From a virus, in IMG/VR virus record IMGVR_UViG_3300021364_001461, positions 1 to 24,962 of that record: a stretch of DNA of 24,962 bases; one strand, given 5' to 3'. The notes below the pieces were generated by a model that saw only the letters and a list, made by a program, of their open reading frames with translations, was not told the DNA's origin and did not search any database. The translations under genes were made by a program, and so were the position numbers. Positions 14,531-20,870 of this stretch are shown piece after piece; the first letter of the stretch is position 1, and every line of letters starts with the position of its first letter.

Positions 14531-16183
14531 CTATGGAACTTCATAATATGGGGACACATCAGAATCAATAATAGGACTAGGAAAATAATGATCGTCTATA
14601 AGGATACCATTGATTGGTTTAGTTTCAAGCACTTCAAATGCTTCTCTATAAGTATTTAATATTGGTTTTCCAGCAACATTAAATGAAGTATTCATTAAAA
14701 CTGCAACTTCATAATTATTATCAATAAATGATAGAAGATCGTAAATAAATTCATTTTGATCTCTAGTTACAGTTTGAACTCTAGCGGTTCCATCCACATG
14801 AGTAATAGCATACAATATTTCTTTATATTCTTCTCTAACTTTAGGTGAGAATGTCATGTGTCTAGATTCAGTTTCCCACTCAAAATATCTATTAACATCT
14901 TCCAATCTAACAATTGGAGAAAGAGGTCTAAATGATTCCCTATGTTTTACTCTACTATTCAAATATTCCTTTGCCATAGGAAAATGAGCACAGCACAGCA
15001 AACTCCTATTACCTAAAGCTCTAGGACCCAATTCAGATCTACCACGAACAACTCCAATGATATGCCCATCGAGAAGTTTTTCACCAATAGTATCAACAGA
15101 ACAAGGATAAGACTCTGGATACTGAATTAGATACTTTGATAATTCCATTTTATCCCAAACATCAGGACCCAAATAGGTAGCGTCCACTGGGTCAAACGGA
15201 GATATTTCAGAGAAAAGACATCCAAGAGCTATACCAGAATCATTTGGGTTTGGTGGAATAAAAATTTCTTCTCTTTTTCTAGCAATTGAAGTATTATTGA
15301 GAATATTAAGAGCACATCCACCAGTAAGAATAACAGGATAATCGTGATAAGTATCTAAAAATGGTTTTATTTCTTCATAAAAACGTTGTTCAAATACAAA
15401 TTGATTTGATGCTGCAATATCTTTAGCATCTTGTTCATCCAAAAATCCAGGACCATAAATTTCAAATTCTGGTTCTGTTTCCTGTTCATTAAAATACTTA
15501 CGATATCCTACTTCAAATATACGACCAAACCTCTCGATAGCATCTGGAATATCATCAGTAGTTTGTCCTTCATAGAATTCATTAAATTTTTCAATATATT
15601 CTTCTGTGGGTTCACCATATCCGGCATAACCCATTAATTTACCAGAATAAACTAAGTTTCCCTTAAAAATATCTTCTCTTTTTATAGCAGGAATAAAATG
15701 AGCACATGCCATATATGAAACGGCATAATCATTTTTTCCAGAATATATTTTTGTCAATTCACCATATCGATCATCTACTAGATAGATATTAAAAAACATT
15801 TCATCAGAACCACCATCAAAAGAAATAATAAGTGCATTATCAAAGGGTGATTGATAAAATGCACTTAATGCATGTGCTTTATGGTGAGAAAAATGCTTTA
15901 GATTTCCAAAATTAAAAATGTCACGGAAATCTTCCTCGGACATTTTATCTTCTTCTACAGAATTATAAATTATATTATCATATTCAGTTACATTATATTT
16001 CTCTGAAAAATAATTATTAACGCTACGAAATATCTCAGAAACGTTAGTTATATCATCATAAAGAAATAAAGCAGCATTCTTTTTTCCAAATAAACGTTCA
16101 ATTTCTACAACTTCAAGAACTTTATTTTCAAAAGAAATTGCTACTGCAGCATTATGAGATCCGTGAATTCCAAGATTAAACAT
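14531..16183 (-). CDS. NodU/CmcH-family carbamoyltransferase
   Basis: 550 aa, full family length. The N-terminal Kae1/YrdC-like domain has LGIHGSHNAAVA, the metal-binding HHKAHALSAFYQSPF (100-114) and SFDGGSDE (121-128), then GGCALNILNN and NDSGIALGCLF. The C-terminal domain has RGRSELGPRALGNRSLL, RVKHRESFRPLSPIV, HVDGTARVQTV and MNTSFNVAGKPI. Such enzymes transfer a carbamoyl group from carbamoyl phosphate, with ATP, to a hydroxyl of a sugar (NodU, TobZ) or antibiotic. Here it most likely carbamoylates a sugar of the phage-encoded glycan, since fucosyltransferase-like and oxygenase genes lie just upstream. It ends in the repeat region and terminator. Confidence 0.95.
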   Translation of the reverse strand: MFNLGIHGSHNAAVAISFENKVLEVVEIERLFGKKNAALFLYDDITNVSEIFRSVNNYFSEKYNVTEYDNIIYNSVEEDKMSEEDFRDIFNFGNLKHFSHHKAHALSAFYQSPFDNALIISFDGGSDEMFFNIYLVDDRYGELTKIYSGKNDYAVSYMACAHFIPAIKREDIFKGNLVYSGKLMGYAGYGEPTEEYIEKFNEFYEGQTTDDIPDAIERFGRIFEVGYRKYFNEQETEPEFEIYGPGFLDEQDAKDIAASNQFVFEQRFYEEIKPFLDTYHDYPVILTGGCALNILNNTSIARKREEIFIPPNPNDSGIALGCLFSEISPFDPVDATYLGPDVWDKMELSKYLIQYPESYPCSVDTIGEKLLDGHIIGVVRGRSELGPRALGNRSLLCCAHFPMAKEYLNSRVKHRESFRPLSPIVRLEDVNRYFEWETESRHMTFSPKVREEYKEILYAITHVDGTARVQTVTRDQNEFIYDLLSFIDNNYEVAVLMNTSFNVAGKPILNTYREAFEVLETKPINGILIDDHYFPSPIIDSDVSPYYEVP

Positions 16184-16187
16184 ATTT

Positions 16188-16427
16188 TCAATTAGTTTTA
16201 CTACAAGTATCTTTTACATAACATGGACCACCTTCTGGATCTAACCATTTAGTGTAATCAAAATCTTCCATAGCAGTCATCAATTGCATAGAATTGTCAC
16301 AAAAATAAAAATCACGATATCTTTTTGTATAAGAATCTGCTTTTTGAATACGACAATCCGGAAGTCCATTTTCTAGAACTCCCATCTCCACATAACGATA
16401 AGGAAACCGCTCAAGCAAAATTTTCAT
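16188..16427 (-). CDS. Small unknown protein before the carbamoyltransferase
   Basis: 79 aa, soluble, aromatic-rich: it contains FPYRYVEMGVLENGLPDCR, a RYRDFYFCDNSMQLM segment and a C-terminal GGPCYVKDTC with two cysteines. Spacing and cysteine count do not match a zinc ribbon. It begins six bases after the preceding stop and ends four bases before the carbamoyltransferase ATG, so it is co-transcribed with both from the promoter at 16673-16701. No family recognised. Compact position and protein-like composition support it as a real gene. Confidence 0.68.
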   Translation of the reverse strand: MKILLERFPYRYVEMGVLENGLPDCRIQKADSYTKRYRDFYFCDNSMQLMTAMEDFDYTKWLDPEGGPCYVKDTCSKTN

Positions 16428-16433
16428 TATTTA

Positions 16434-16649
16434 TCAACCAACTTCAGAAGGATTTAAATCAAAAGAGATGCATTCCATAAGAATATCATAATCATCTAAA
16501 GGATCACCAGAAAACTGAACTCCTTCATTTTCATAATAACGACGAATTTTTTTAAACAATTTAGGGTTCTTTACATCAAGAAGAAGGTCACCTTCTGCAG
16601 CTGCACGAAGAGTTTGAATATCTTTCTTGAATTTTGCCGTAATAGTCAT
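16434..16649 (-). CDS. Small unknown protein, first gene of the carbamoyltransferase unit
   Basis: 71 aa with a basic N-terminal half (ITAKFKKDIQTLRAAAEGDL, then NPKLFKKIRRYYENEG) and an acidic C-terminal half (DPLDDYDILMECISFDL). No membrane segment or cysteine motif. The pattern suggests a compact helical protein; function unknown. It follows a near-consensus promoter with a predicted leader of about 17 nt. No clear Shine-Dalgarno is visible. Similar small proteins are common in the early regions of T4-like cyanophages. Confidence 0.68.
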   Translation of the reverse strand: MTITAKFKKDIQTLRAAAEGDLLLDVKNPKLFKKIRRYYENEGVQFSGDPLDDYDILMECISFDLNPSEVG

Positions 16650-16672
16650 TGTCTAGTTGGATTTACAAATAA

Positions 16673-16701
16673 AGTATAGGATAAATGGAGTTGAATGTCA
16701 A
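16673..16701 (-). promoter_or_regulatory. Near-consensus sigma70 promoter after tRNA-Met
   Basis: TTGACA (16696-16701), a 17-nt spacer and TATACT (16673-16678) on the minus strand. The -35 box begins seven bases after the tRNA-Met 3' end. It would drive the two small genes and the carbamoyltransferase to the terminator at 14312. Confidence 0.82.
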
Positions 16702-16707
16702 CCCCTA

Positions 16708-16780
16708 TGCTCCTTGTGAGGATCGAACTCACCTCCGCCGAATTATGAGTTCGGTGCATTCACCAGATTGCTAAAGGAGC
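16708..16780 (-). tRNA. trnM: tRNA-Met (CAT)
   Basis: 73 nt cloverleaf. Acceptor GCTCCTT pairs with AAGGAGC plus discriminator A; D arm GCA/TGC with GG in the loop; anticodon stem CCGAA/TTCGG with loop CTCATAA, anticodon CAT; T arm GTGAG-TTCGATC-CTCAC. No CCA is encoded. An isoleucine tRNA with modified CAU (lysidine) is the alternative. It lacks the initiator-type mismatched first pair. Transcription would come by read-through from the tRNA-Pro promoter. Confidence 0.93.
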
Positions 16781-16785
16781 AGTAA

Positions 16786-16802
16786 GATCAGGGTGCCTGA
16801 TC
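16786..16802. repeat. Hairpin just 5' of tRNA-Met
   Basis: GATCAGG-GTG-CCTGATC is a perfect inverted repeat with 7-bp arms and a 3-base loop, six bases upstream of the tRNA on the transcribed strand. No T run follows, so it is not an intrinsic terminator. It could guide processing of the co-transcript or stabilise the upstream mRNA end. Confidence 0.6.
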
Positions 16803-16913
16803 ATGTGTATGATACCACTCCAGATACTCTTCTGAGACCTCCTCTTGTGCCAGTTTTTCATCTGACTCTTGGCACAACTCTTCTTTCTCTTTCGTATACA
16901 GTTTCTCTTGCAT
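16788..16913 (-). CDS. Possible 41-aa acidic peptide overlapping the oxygenase end
   Basis: An ATG frame encodes a highly charged 41-aa peptide beginning MQEKLYTKEKEE and ending EEYLEWYHTHDQAP. It overlaps the last 56 bases of the 2OG oxygenase gene in another frame and ends in the hairpin before tRNA-Met. The C-terminal half is protein-like (E/Y/W/H rich). There is no Shine-Dalgarno. It may be a real small gene, or a frame that is open by chance. Confidence 0.38.
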   Translation of the reverse strand: MQEKLYTKEKEELCQESDEKLAQEEVSEEYLEWYHTHDQAP

Positions 16914-17562
16914 AATAGTTTTTAAATTCTAGTGGAGATTTAAAAGAACACTTCAACATTTTCAATTGTTCATAATCCCAGTTTTTTGGTTTCCAATGGA
17001 AATACATGTTTCTATAGTATTTTCCATCAAAAGGTTCAATTCTCCCATGAAGACATAAACTTTCATATAAAAGCATTTCACCAGGTTCAAAATATACCTT
17101 ATGGTGATTATGTTCATGGTCAAAAAAATCAAGGGGCCAATTCTTATTAGACTTTTGTTCAACGAAAATGATGCAACTAATTATATGAGTTTCTATTCGG
17201 TCTCTATGTAAATGTAATATAGAGTTACGAATATAATTTCTTACACCATATCCCCATGTAATATCAAGATCTTGACCACACCAATCTTCCGCAATTGGTG
17301 TTATTGTCTCATAACAATGATCATATAAATCTTCTGTTATATCTGTAGTTAATGTATATGGTCTAACTGATCCACGAACAGATATTCCACCATTAGTATA
17401 TGAATTAACAACAGAATCCCATTCAATTTCTACATCTGTCCGAGTAAATTCCATAATTTCACGTTCTCTTTTAAGATGAGAATATAAATCATTTGGAATT
17501 TTTATTTTTTTAAAAGGAACATCACTAAAAATCGGTGGTAATACTTTATTACTTTCAATCAT
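16858..17562 (-). CDS. 2OG-Fe(II) oxygenase, prolyl-4-hydroxylase-like
   Basis: 234 aa. LHLHRDRIETHIISCIIFVE holds the H-x-D iron motif on the expected strand, FDHEHNHHKVYFEPGEMLLY is the jelly-roll connection, and ESLCLHGRIEPFDGKYYRNM contributes the distal histidine and the 2OG-binding arginine. That set and its spacing match prolyl-4-hydroxylase-like oxygenases. The basic tail (YERERRVVPRVR) extends past the fold. It starts two bases after the fucosyltransferase-like gene stop. Hydroxylation of a protein or a glycan intermediate is possible; the substrate is unknown. Confidence 0.8.
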   Translation of the reverse strand: MIESNKVLPPIFSDVPFKKIKIPNDLYSHLKREREIMEFTRTDVEIEWDSVVNSYTNGGISVRGSVRPYTLTTDITEDLYDHCYETITPIAEDWCGQDLDITWGYGVRNYIRNSILHLHRDRIETHIISCIIFVEQKSNKNWPLDFFDHEHNHHKVYFEPGEMLLYESLCLHGRIEPFDGKYYRNMYFHWKPKNWDYEQLKMLKCSFKSPLEFKNYYARETVYERERRVVPRVR

Positions 17563-17564
17563 GA

Positions 17565-18731
17565 TTAAGTATTATATTCGTTTATTAATTTTCCATCAAT
17601 TTCTTTCATCCATTGATAATGAGAAGATTGATTCCAATGCCAGTAATTATTTTTTTGAGTTGACCAGGGAATAGCACTAGTGACATCTTCATTTGGTTCT
17701 TCAGGCATATGATTTATTCCAAACCAATCATCTGCTTGCCTTCCATCAAGACCTCTCATAACATTTATTCTTTTGGTAAATGTTGAAAAGTATGTGCCAA
17801 AGAAATTTTCAGACATAGCACAAATAACTTGATCAATAACAGCAATATCTAATTGGTCTGTTTCATCAAATTCTTCCATATCACTAAAGTCAAAATCTTC
17901 ATAAAAATATACATCATATTTTTCTTCAAGTCTATCAAAAAAGTCTCTATCTTCTTCATCAGTTGCAATGTATAAAGGCAACTCTGGATCTACAAAAGGA
18001 CATTCATCAATAACTTGCAAAAGTTTTTCCGGTCCATTAAAAACTTCTATTTCTTCAGTTCTTGTGTCTAGAAAATCATTTCTACGAACATGTACTGAAT
18101 TGTATGGTCCAATAGTATCAGCTACACCATAAGCACATTCGTAATACTTAGGATTATATTTGAATACTCTATTAATTTTATCCTTTAATTTATTTCTTTC
18201 TTTTTCTTCACCTGGATATACATTATACCAATAATGCCCAAATAAATTTCCCTCAAAATGTAAAAATTGATTCTCACAATTTAAATCAATAACGTTTCTG
18301 TTATGACTAAATTTTTTAAAATCCTCAGTTTCGGGAATTCCATTTACAAGTACATCATGATCAATACAACTTTCTTTATCGGAATTAAATATAATTTCAT
18401 TTAAATCCAATTTAAGTTTTTTTAATTTACCAGTATATGATTCTTTAGATTGCATCATATTAAATCTAGCTTGAAACTCTGGAACATCTCGATGACCAAT
18501 ACAATCAAACTCTTCTAGTAGAACATTCTTATCAAAAATTTCCCAGATATCTCGCCAGTCTTTTTTATTTTGAGATTCGCAGATAAAAAGCATCCAACAA
18601 TCTGGAGGAAGAATTACCTTCCTTCCAGTAATTGCTGCAATGGAGAGAAATATTTCATATGACATAATAATATTTGCTAGTCCAGAAAAATATGGACTAA
18701 AAGAAATATATTTTGTTCTCTCTTCTGTCAT
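17565..18731 (-). CDS. O-fucosyltransferase-like glycosyltransferase
   Basis: 388 aa. FSPYFSGLANIIMSYEIFLS is the N-terminal GDP-sugar region. The C-terminal domain has YNSVHVRRNDFLDTR (H-x-R-x-N/D, the GDP-fucose contact), LYIATDEEDRDFFDRL, and DQVICAMSENFFGTYFSTFT, the three consecutive motifs of the protein O-fucosyltransferase superfamily. Length suits a two-domain GT-B enzyme. It would use the GDP-fucose made by gmd and fcl, either on a protein or on a glycan. Flanking genes on both sides are 2OG oxygenases separated by 2-4 nt, which hints at oxygenase-modified acceptors. Confidence 0.78.
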   Translation of the reverse strand: MTEERTKYISFSPYFSGLANIIMSYEIFLSIAAITGRKVILPPDCWMLFICESQNKKDWRDIWEIFDKNVLLEEFDCIGHRDVPEFQARFNMMQSKESYTGKLKKLKLDLNEIIFNSDKESCIDHDVLVNGIPETEDFKKFSHNRNVIDLNCENQFLHFEGNLFGHYWYNVYPGEEKERNKLKDKINRVFKYNPKYYECAYGVADTIGPYNSVHVRRNDFLDTRTEEIEVFNGPEKLLQVIDECPFVDPELPLYIATDEEDRDFFDRLEEKYDVYFYEDFDFSDMEEFDETDQLDIAVIDQVICAMSENFFGTYFSTFTKRINVMRGLDGRQADDWFGINHMPEEPNEDVTSAIPWSTQKNNYWHWNQSSHYQWMKEIDGKLINEYNT

Positions 18732-18735
18732 AACA

Positions 18736-19347
18736 TCAAACTAATTTTGGTCCAAGCATCCAAGCAACAAGAGAAATTCTCTCACCACTTGTAACAGGTG
18801 TCACTCGATGAGGAACTCTAGAATCAAAAATAATCATTGTTCCTTTCTTTTTTGGTGCAACAACAAGATTATTGTGATAATCAATAAACTCTAAATCTCC
18901 ACCCTTATATTCTGATGGATCGGTAACCAGAAGAGTAGCACTCAGTTTTCGTGTGTATCTATTATCGTCTGCAGTTCCATAGTCAGAATGCCAAGTGTAA
19001 TGATCACCTGGTCGATATTTTGTAATCTGAATTCCATCAAGGAAATTTAAATTATATTCCCAAGATTCTTTATTTGCAATATTAAAGTAATGTGCAAAAA
19101 TAGAAGAAACCCAATCATCCTCATACATCCAAGAAACTTTTGAGTTTCTAGTTTCAGTTATAACTTGACCATCTTCACCATCACCAATCGATGCTTGAGC
19201 AAATGAGTCATTATATTTTGGAAGTTCTTCTATCATCAAGTTGATAAGACTATCAGGAATAACCTGCTCATAAAATAATTGAGGTTCTGCAATTACATGA
19301 GCATTAATGGGATCCATCAATTCGTAATCGGTTTCTGTTTCGTCCAT
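18736..19347 (-). CDS. PKHD-type 2OG-Fe(II) hydroxylase (PiuC-like)
   Basis: 203 aa. GIQITKYRPGDHYTWHSDYG contains the H-x-D iron ligands, RKLSATLLVTDPSEYKGGDL is the family's conserved central strand, and GTMIIFDSRVPHRVTPVTSG followed by ERISLVAWM gives the distal histidine and 2OG arginine. PKHD-type hydroxylases are frequent in marine T4-like phages; their substrates are not established. It is the first protein gene after tRNA-Pro and would be transcribed from that tRNA's promoter. No clear Shine-Dalgarno precedes the ATG. Confidence 0.92.
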   Translation of the reverse strand: MDETETDYELMDPINAHVIAEPQLFYEQVIPDSLINLMIEELPKYNDSFAQASIGDGEDGQVITETRNSKVSWMYEDDWVSSIFAHYFNIANKESWEYNLNFLDGIQITKYRPGDHYTWHSDYGTADDNRYTRKLSATLLVTDPSEYKGGDLEFIDYHNNLVVAPKKKGTMIIFDSRVPHRVTPVTSGERISLVAWMLGPKLV

Positions 19348-19381
19348 TTTAATTAATTTACAAAATAAGTGTTACAAATGG

Positions 19382-19455
19382 TCGGGATGACACGATTTGA
19401 ACGTGCGACCCCTGCTTCCCAAAAGCAGCGCTCTGCCAAACTGAGCTACATCCCG
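19382..19455 (-). tRNA. trnP: tRNA-Pro (TGG)
   Basis: 74 nt cloverleaf: acceptor CGGGATG with CATCCCG and discriminator A, D loop with AGTTTGGCA, anticodon stem CTGCT/AGCAG with loop TTTGGGA (anticodon TGG), T arm GCACG-TTCAAAT-CGTGT with one non-canonical pair. No encoded CCA. A perfect sigma70 promoter lies directly upstream, its -10 box only nine bases from the 5' end. Confidence 0.94.
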
Positions 19456-19463
19456 ATTGTGTT

Positions 19464-19492
19464 ATTATATAGCATCACAAAATATATGTCAA
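19464..19492 (-). promoter_or_regulatory. Consensus sigma70 promoter for tRNA-Pro
   Basis: TTGACA (19487-19492), 17-nt spacer, TATAAT (19464-19469) on the minus strand, a perfect match. The -35 box abuts the TAA stop of the 54-aa gene. Predicted start is near 19457, within about two bases of the tRNA 5' end, and would also serve the oxygenase and fucosyltransferase-like genes. Confidence 0.88.
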
Positions 19493-19657
19493 TTATTGAG
19501 AGTATTCGTTTAGTATATCGAGAACTTTGTTTAATGCTGCATGGTGACCATCATGCCAATCACCATTTTTATCTTGATACTCTCCATTATAAAGAGCAGT
19601 TTTCAACTTATAAATTCTTGCCTCAATATCAATCTTTTTCATACGACCTCTAGGCAT
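19493..19657 (-). CDS. 54-aa unknown protein
   Basis: ATG frame starting MPRGRMKKIDIEARIYKLKT and containing NGEYQDKNGDWHDGHHAALN before a hydrophobic-acidic helix VLDILNEYSQ. The pattern (basic N-terminus, D/H-rich loop, amphipathic helix) reads as a folded small protein; the HDGHH stretch could bind a metal. It overlaps the upstream zinc-ribbon gene by 8 nt and ends exactly at the tRNA-Pro promoter. Similar short genes are usual in cyanophage tRNA regions. Function unknown. Confidence 0.72.
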   Translation of the reverse strand: MPRGRMKKIDIEARIYKLKTALYNGEYQDKNGDWHDGHHAALNKVLDILNEYSQ

Positions 19658-19883
19658 TATTCTTAAAATCATTTTGCTTTTTATTTAGTGCATCCATACG
19701 TTCTTGCCAAGTAATTCCTAATTCAGAACCTCTTTTTGGATTAATACAGTCATCATTTCCTAACTTATTACAAACAAGTCCTGCAAGATCATCTTCATTC
19801 CCAAGTGCTCCAGTGCCACTCCAATAATGTTGACCATTAATCCAAGTTGCACCACACTTAGAGCAGATCTTTGTTTCTGACAT
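19650..19883 (-). CDS. Zinc-ribbon-like small protein
   Basis: 77 aa. An N-terminal CSKCG knuckle (residues 7-11) is paired with two later cysteines in LVCNKLGNDDCINP, giving a plausible four-cysteine zinc site, with an aromatic loop WINGQHYWSGTG between. The C-terminal part (GITWQERMDALNKKQNDF) is helical. A GGAG Shine-Dalgarno six bases before the ATG, inside the preceding gene, supports the start. Zinc ribbons of this size often bind nucleic acid or protein. The role is unknown. Confidence 0.75.
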   Translation of the reverse strand: MSETKICSKCGATWINGQHYWSGTGALGNEDDLAGLVCNKLGNDDCINPKRGSELGITWQERMDALNKKQNDFKNNA

Positions 19884-20079
19884 TTTTGTCTCCGTATTTT
19901 TGGTGAAATTGTTTAAATTGTTTTTTCAATTTACGTTTCATAAAATACATTCGTATTTGAATAATCATTAAACGAAATTCTAAGTCAACGTATTTAATTA
20001 ACCGCATTGTAGATTCATAACCACCAATTGCAACTAATGCAAAAAATATTAAGACGATAAAGTATGTCGAATAAAACAT
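19858..20079 (-). CDS. Small membrane protein
   Basis: 73 aa. Residues 4-20 (STYFIVLIFFALVAIGG) form a membrane helix; the rest is amphipathic and strongly basic (MKRKLKKQFKQFHQKYG), fitting a cytoplasmic tail by the positive-inside rule. It starts one base into the stop of the preceding gene (TAATG) and overlaps the next by 26 nt, so translational coupling is likely. Function unknown; small basic membrane proteins are common among phage early genes. Confidence 0.68.
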   Translation of the reverse strand: MFYSTYFIVLIFFALVAIGGYESTMRLIKYVDLEFRLMIIQIRMYFMKRKLKKQFKQFHQKYGDKNVRNKDLL

Positions 20080-20327
20080 TATCTAATCTCAAAATCAAGT
20101 TTACGAACTTTACGTTTCCTACGGTTCTCTTGATATTTTAGATCAGTTTTTGATAAATTACTGGTATCTTTTATACTAAATTCATTTTTAGTTATTAAAA
20201 CTTCACTTAGGTCCAAGGCTGAAACCTTGTCCTCCTTCAATATCATTTGATTCGAGCATCCGCAACACTGAGTTTTGCTCGTACTGGTCAATTCGGTGTT
20301 GCAAATTTTGCATCTGACAGATAACAT
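20079..20327 (-). CDS. Zinc-ribbon protein, cyanophage small-protein type
   Basis: 82 aa. The N-terminus holds RCKICNTELTSTSKTQCCGC, a CxxC...CCxC zinc knuckle within the first 25 residues. A beta-rich segment (KVSALDLSEVLIT) and a highly basic C-terminus (YQENRRKRKVRKLDFEIR) follow, suggesting nucleic-acid or ribosome contact. The first 125 bases overlap the coiled-coil gene in a different frame. Cysteine spacing and a good C-terminus favour this frame as real. Its stop overlaps the membrane-protein start. Confidence 0.78.
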   Translation of the reverse strand: MLSVRCKICNTELTSTSKTQCCGCSNQMILKEDKVSALDLSEVLITKNEFSIKDTSNLSKTDLKYQENRRKRKVRKLDFEIR

Positions 20328-20427
20328 AATTTAATTTCTCCTTAATTTCATCTAATTCTTCATGAATATCTTGATGGTGAAACCGCAGTGGTTTTTGAAT
20401 CAACTTTTTTAATTTCTTATTTTTCAT
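20203..20427 (-). CDS. Small coiled-coil protein overlapping the zinc ribbon
   Basis: 74 aa: basic N-terminus (MKNKKLKKLIQKPLRFHHQD), then a coiled-coil-type stretch EELDEIKEKLNYVICQMQNL continuing to QHRIDQYEQN, then a Gly-rich tail GGQGFSLGPK. Hydrophobic residues recur with heptad spacing. The last 125 bases are also coding for the zinc-ribbon protein in another frame. It lies right after tRNA-Gly with no clear Shine-Dalgarno. Either both frames are used, or one of the two starts is misplaced. I favour both being real. Confidence 0.6.
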   Translation of the reverse strand: MKNKKLKKLIQKPLRFHHQDIHEELDEIKEKLNYVICQMQNLQHRIDQYEQNSVLRMLESNDIEGGQGFSLGPK

Positions 20428-20470
20428 GATTGACTATTTATCAAATAAGTTTATAAGGAATTTATTAGAA

Positions 20471-20542
20471 AGCGGAGTATCGGAATCGAACCGACGACAT
20501 CTAACTTGGAAGGATAGCGTTCTACCGCTGAACTAACTCCGC
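20471..20542 (-). tRNA. trnG: tRNA-Gly (TCC)
   Basis: 72 nt cloverleaf: acceptor GCGGAGT with ACTCCGC, discriminator T; D loop AGCGGTAG; anticodon stem CTATC/GTTAG (one T-T mismatch) with loop CTTCCAA, anticodon TCC; T arm TCGG-TTCGATT-CCGA. No CCA encoded. Its 5' ten bases are shared with the 3' end of the upstream protein gene. Confidence 0.93.
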
Positions 20543-20739
20543 ACGCCATTGTTGGTCCTGAAGTAGAGTTTATAATACCTCTTCTTCATTTCCTCAATTA
20601 TATTCATATCATCTTTAAAACCCATATACTTGAGGTGCTGGTATGTACCTTCCATCTCACTTATGAGTAGAAGAAGATTGGTTGGAGTAACAGGACGACC
20701 ACCAAATTCATACTGACCTGAGTCTGATGTGTTCTTCAC
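20533..20739 (-). CDS. 68-aa unknown protein ending inside tRNA-Gly
   Basis: GTG start at 20739; no in-frame ATG occurs before the middle of the protein and no Shine-Dalgarno is visible. The sequence GGRPVTPTNLLLLISEMEGT then a helical KDDMNIIEEMKKRYYKLYFR reads as a folded small protein. Its last three codons and TAG stop lie in the first ten bases of tRNA-Gly, so the mRNA and the tRNA compete for the same RNA. It lies between tRNA-Arg and tRNA-Gly and shares their transcript. Function unknown. Confidence 0.65.
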   Translation of the reverse strand: MKNTSDSGQYEFGGRPVTPTNLLLLISEMEGTYQHLKYMGFKDDMNIIEEMKKRYYKLYFRTNNGVRS

Positions 20740-20760
20740 GATGACAATTTACAAAGAGGA

Positions 20761-20832
20761 CAGGTCCACTAGGAATCGAACCTAGAATAACCGCTTAGAA
20801 GGCGGTAGTTATATCCGTTTAACTATGGACCC
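20761..20832 (-). tRNA. trnR: tRNA-Arg (TCT)
   Basis: 72 nt cloverleaf: acceptor GGGTCCA pairing with TGGACCT (first pair G-T), discriminator G; D loop AAACGGAT; anticodon stem ACCGC/GCGGT with loop CTTCTAA, anticodon TCT; T arm CTAGG-TTCGATT-CCTAG. No CCA encoded. AGA codons are frequent in AT-rich phage genes, which gives this tRNA a clear use. A perfect promoter precedes it. Confidence 0.94.
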
Positions 20833-20841
20833 AATAAAAGA

Positions 20842-20870
20842 ATTATAGACCTTTCAGTCTAGTTTGTCAA
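20842..20870 (-). promoter_or_regulatory. Consensus sigma70 promoter for tRNA-Arg
   Basis: TTGACA (20865-20870), 17-nt spacer, TATAAT (20842-20847) on the minus strand. The -35 lies within the last codons of the 54-aa gene that ends at 20854. Predicted start is near 20835, three bases before the tRNA. Confidence 0.88.

Noticed and set aside
16428-16440. GATAAATA before the 79-aa gene as a T4-type late promoter
   Set aside because: It is formed by the stop codon and a TAA in a 6-nt gene junction, leaving no leader. A similar octamer before 20427 has the same problem.
16786-16802. Hairpin before tRNA-Met as a terminator
   Set aside because: No T tract on either strand after the stem, and termination there would cut off the tRNA.
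19369-19653. A 94-codon plus-strand frame crossing tRNA-Pro (reads GMTRFERATPASQ...)
   Set aside because: The first part is the antisense of tRNA-Pro, a well-known source of false proteins, and the rest is antisense to the 54-aa minus-strand gene.
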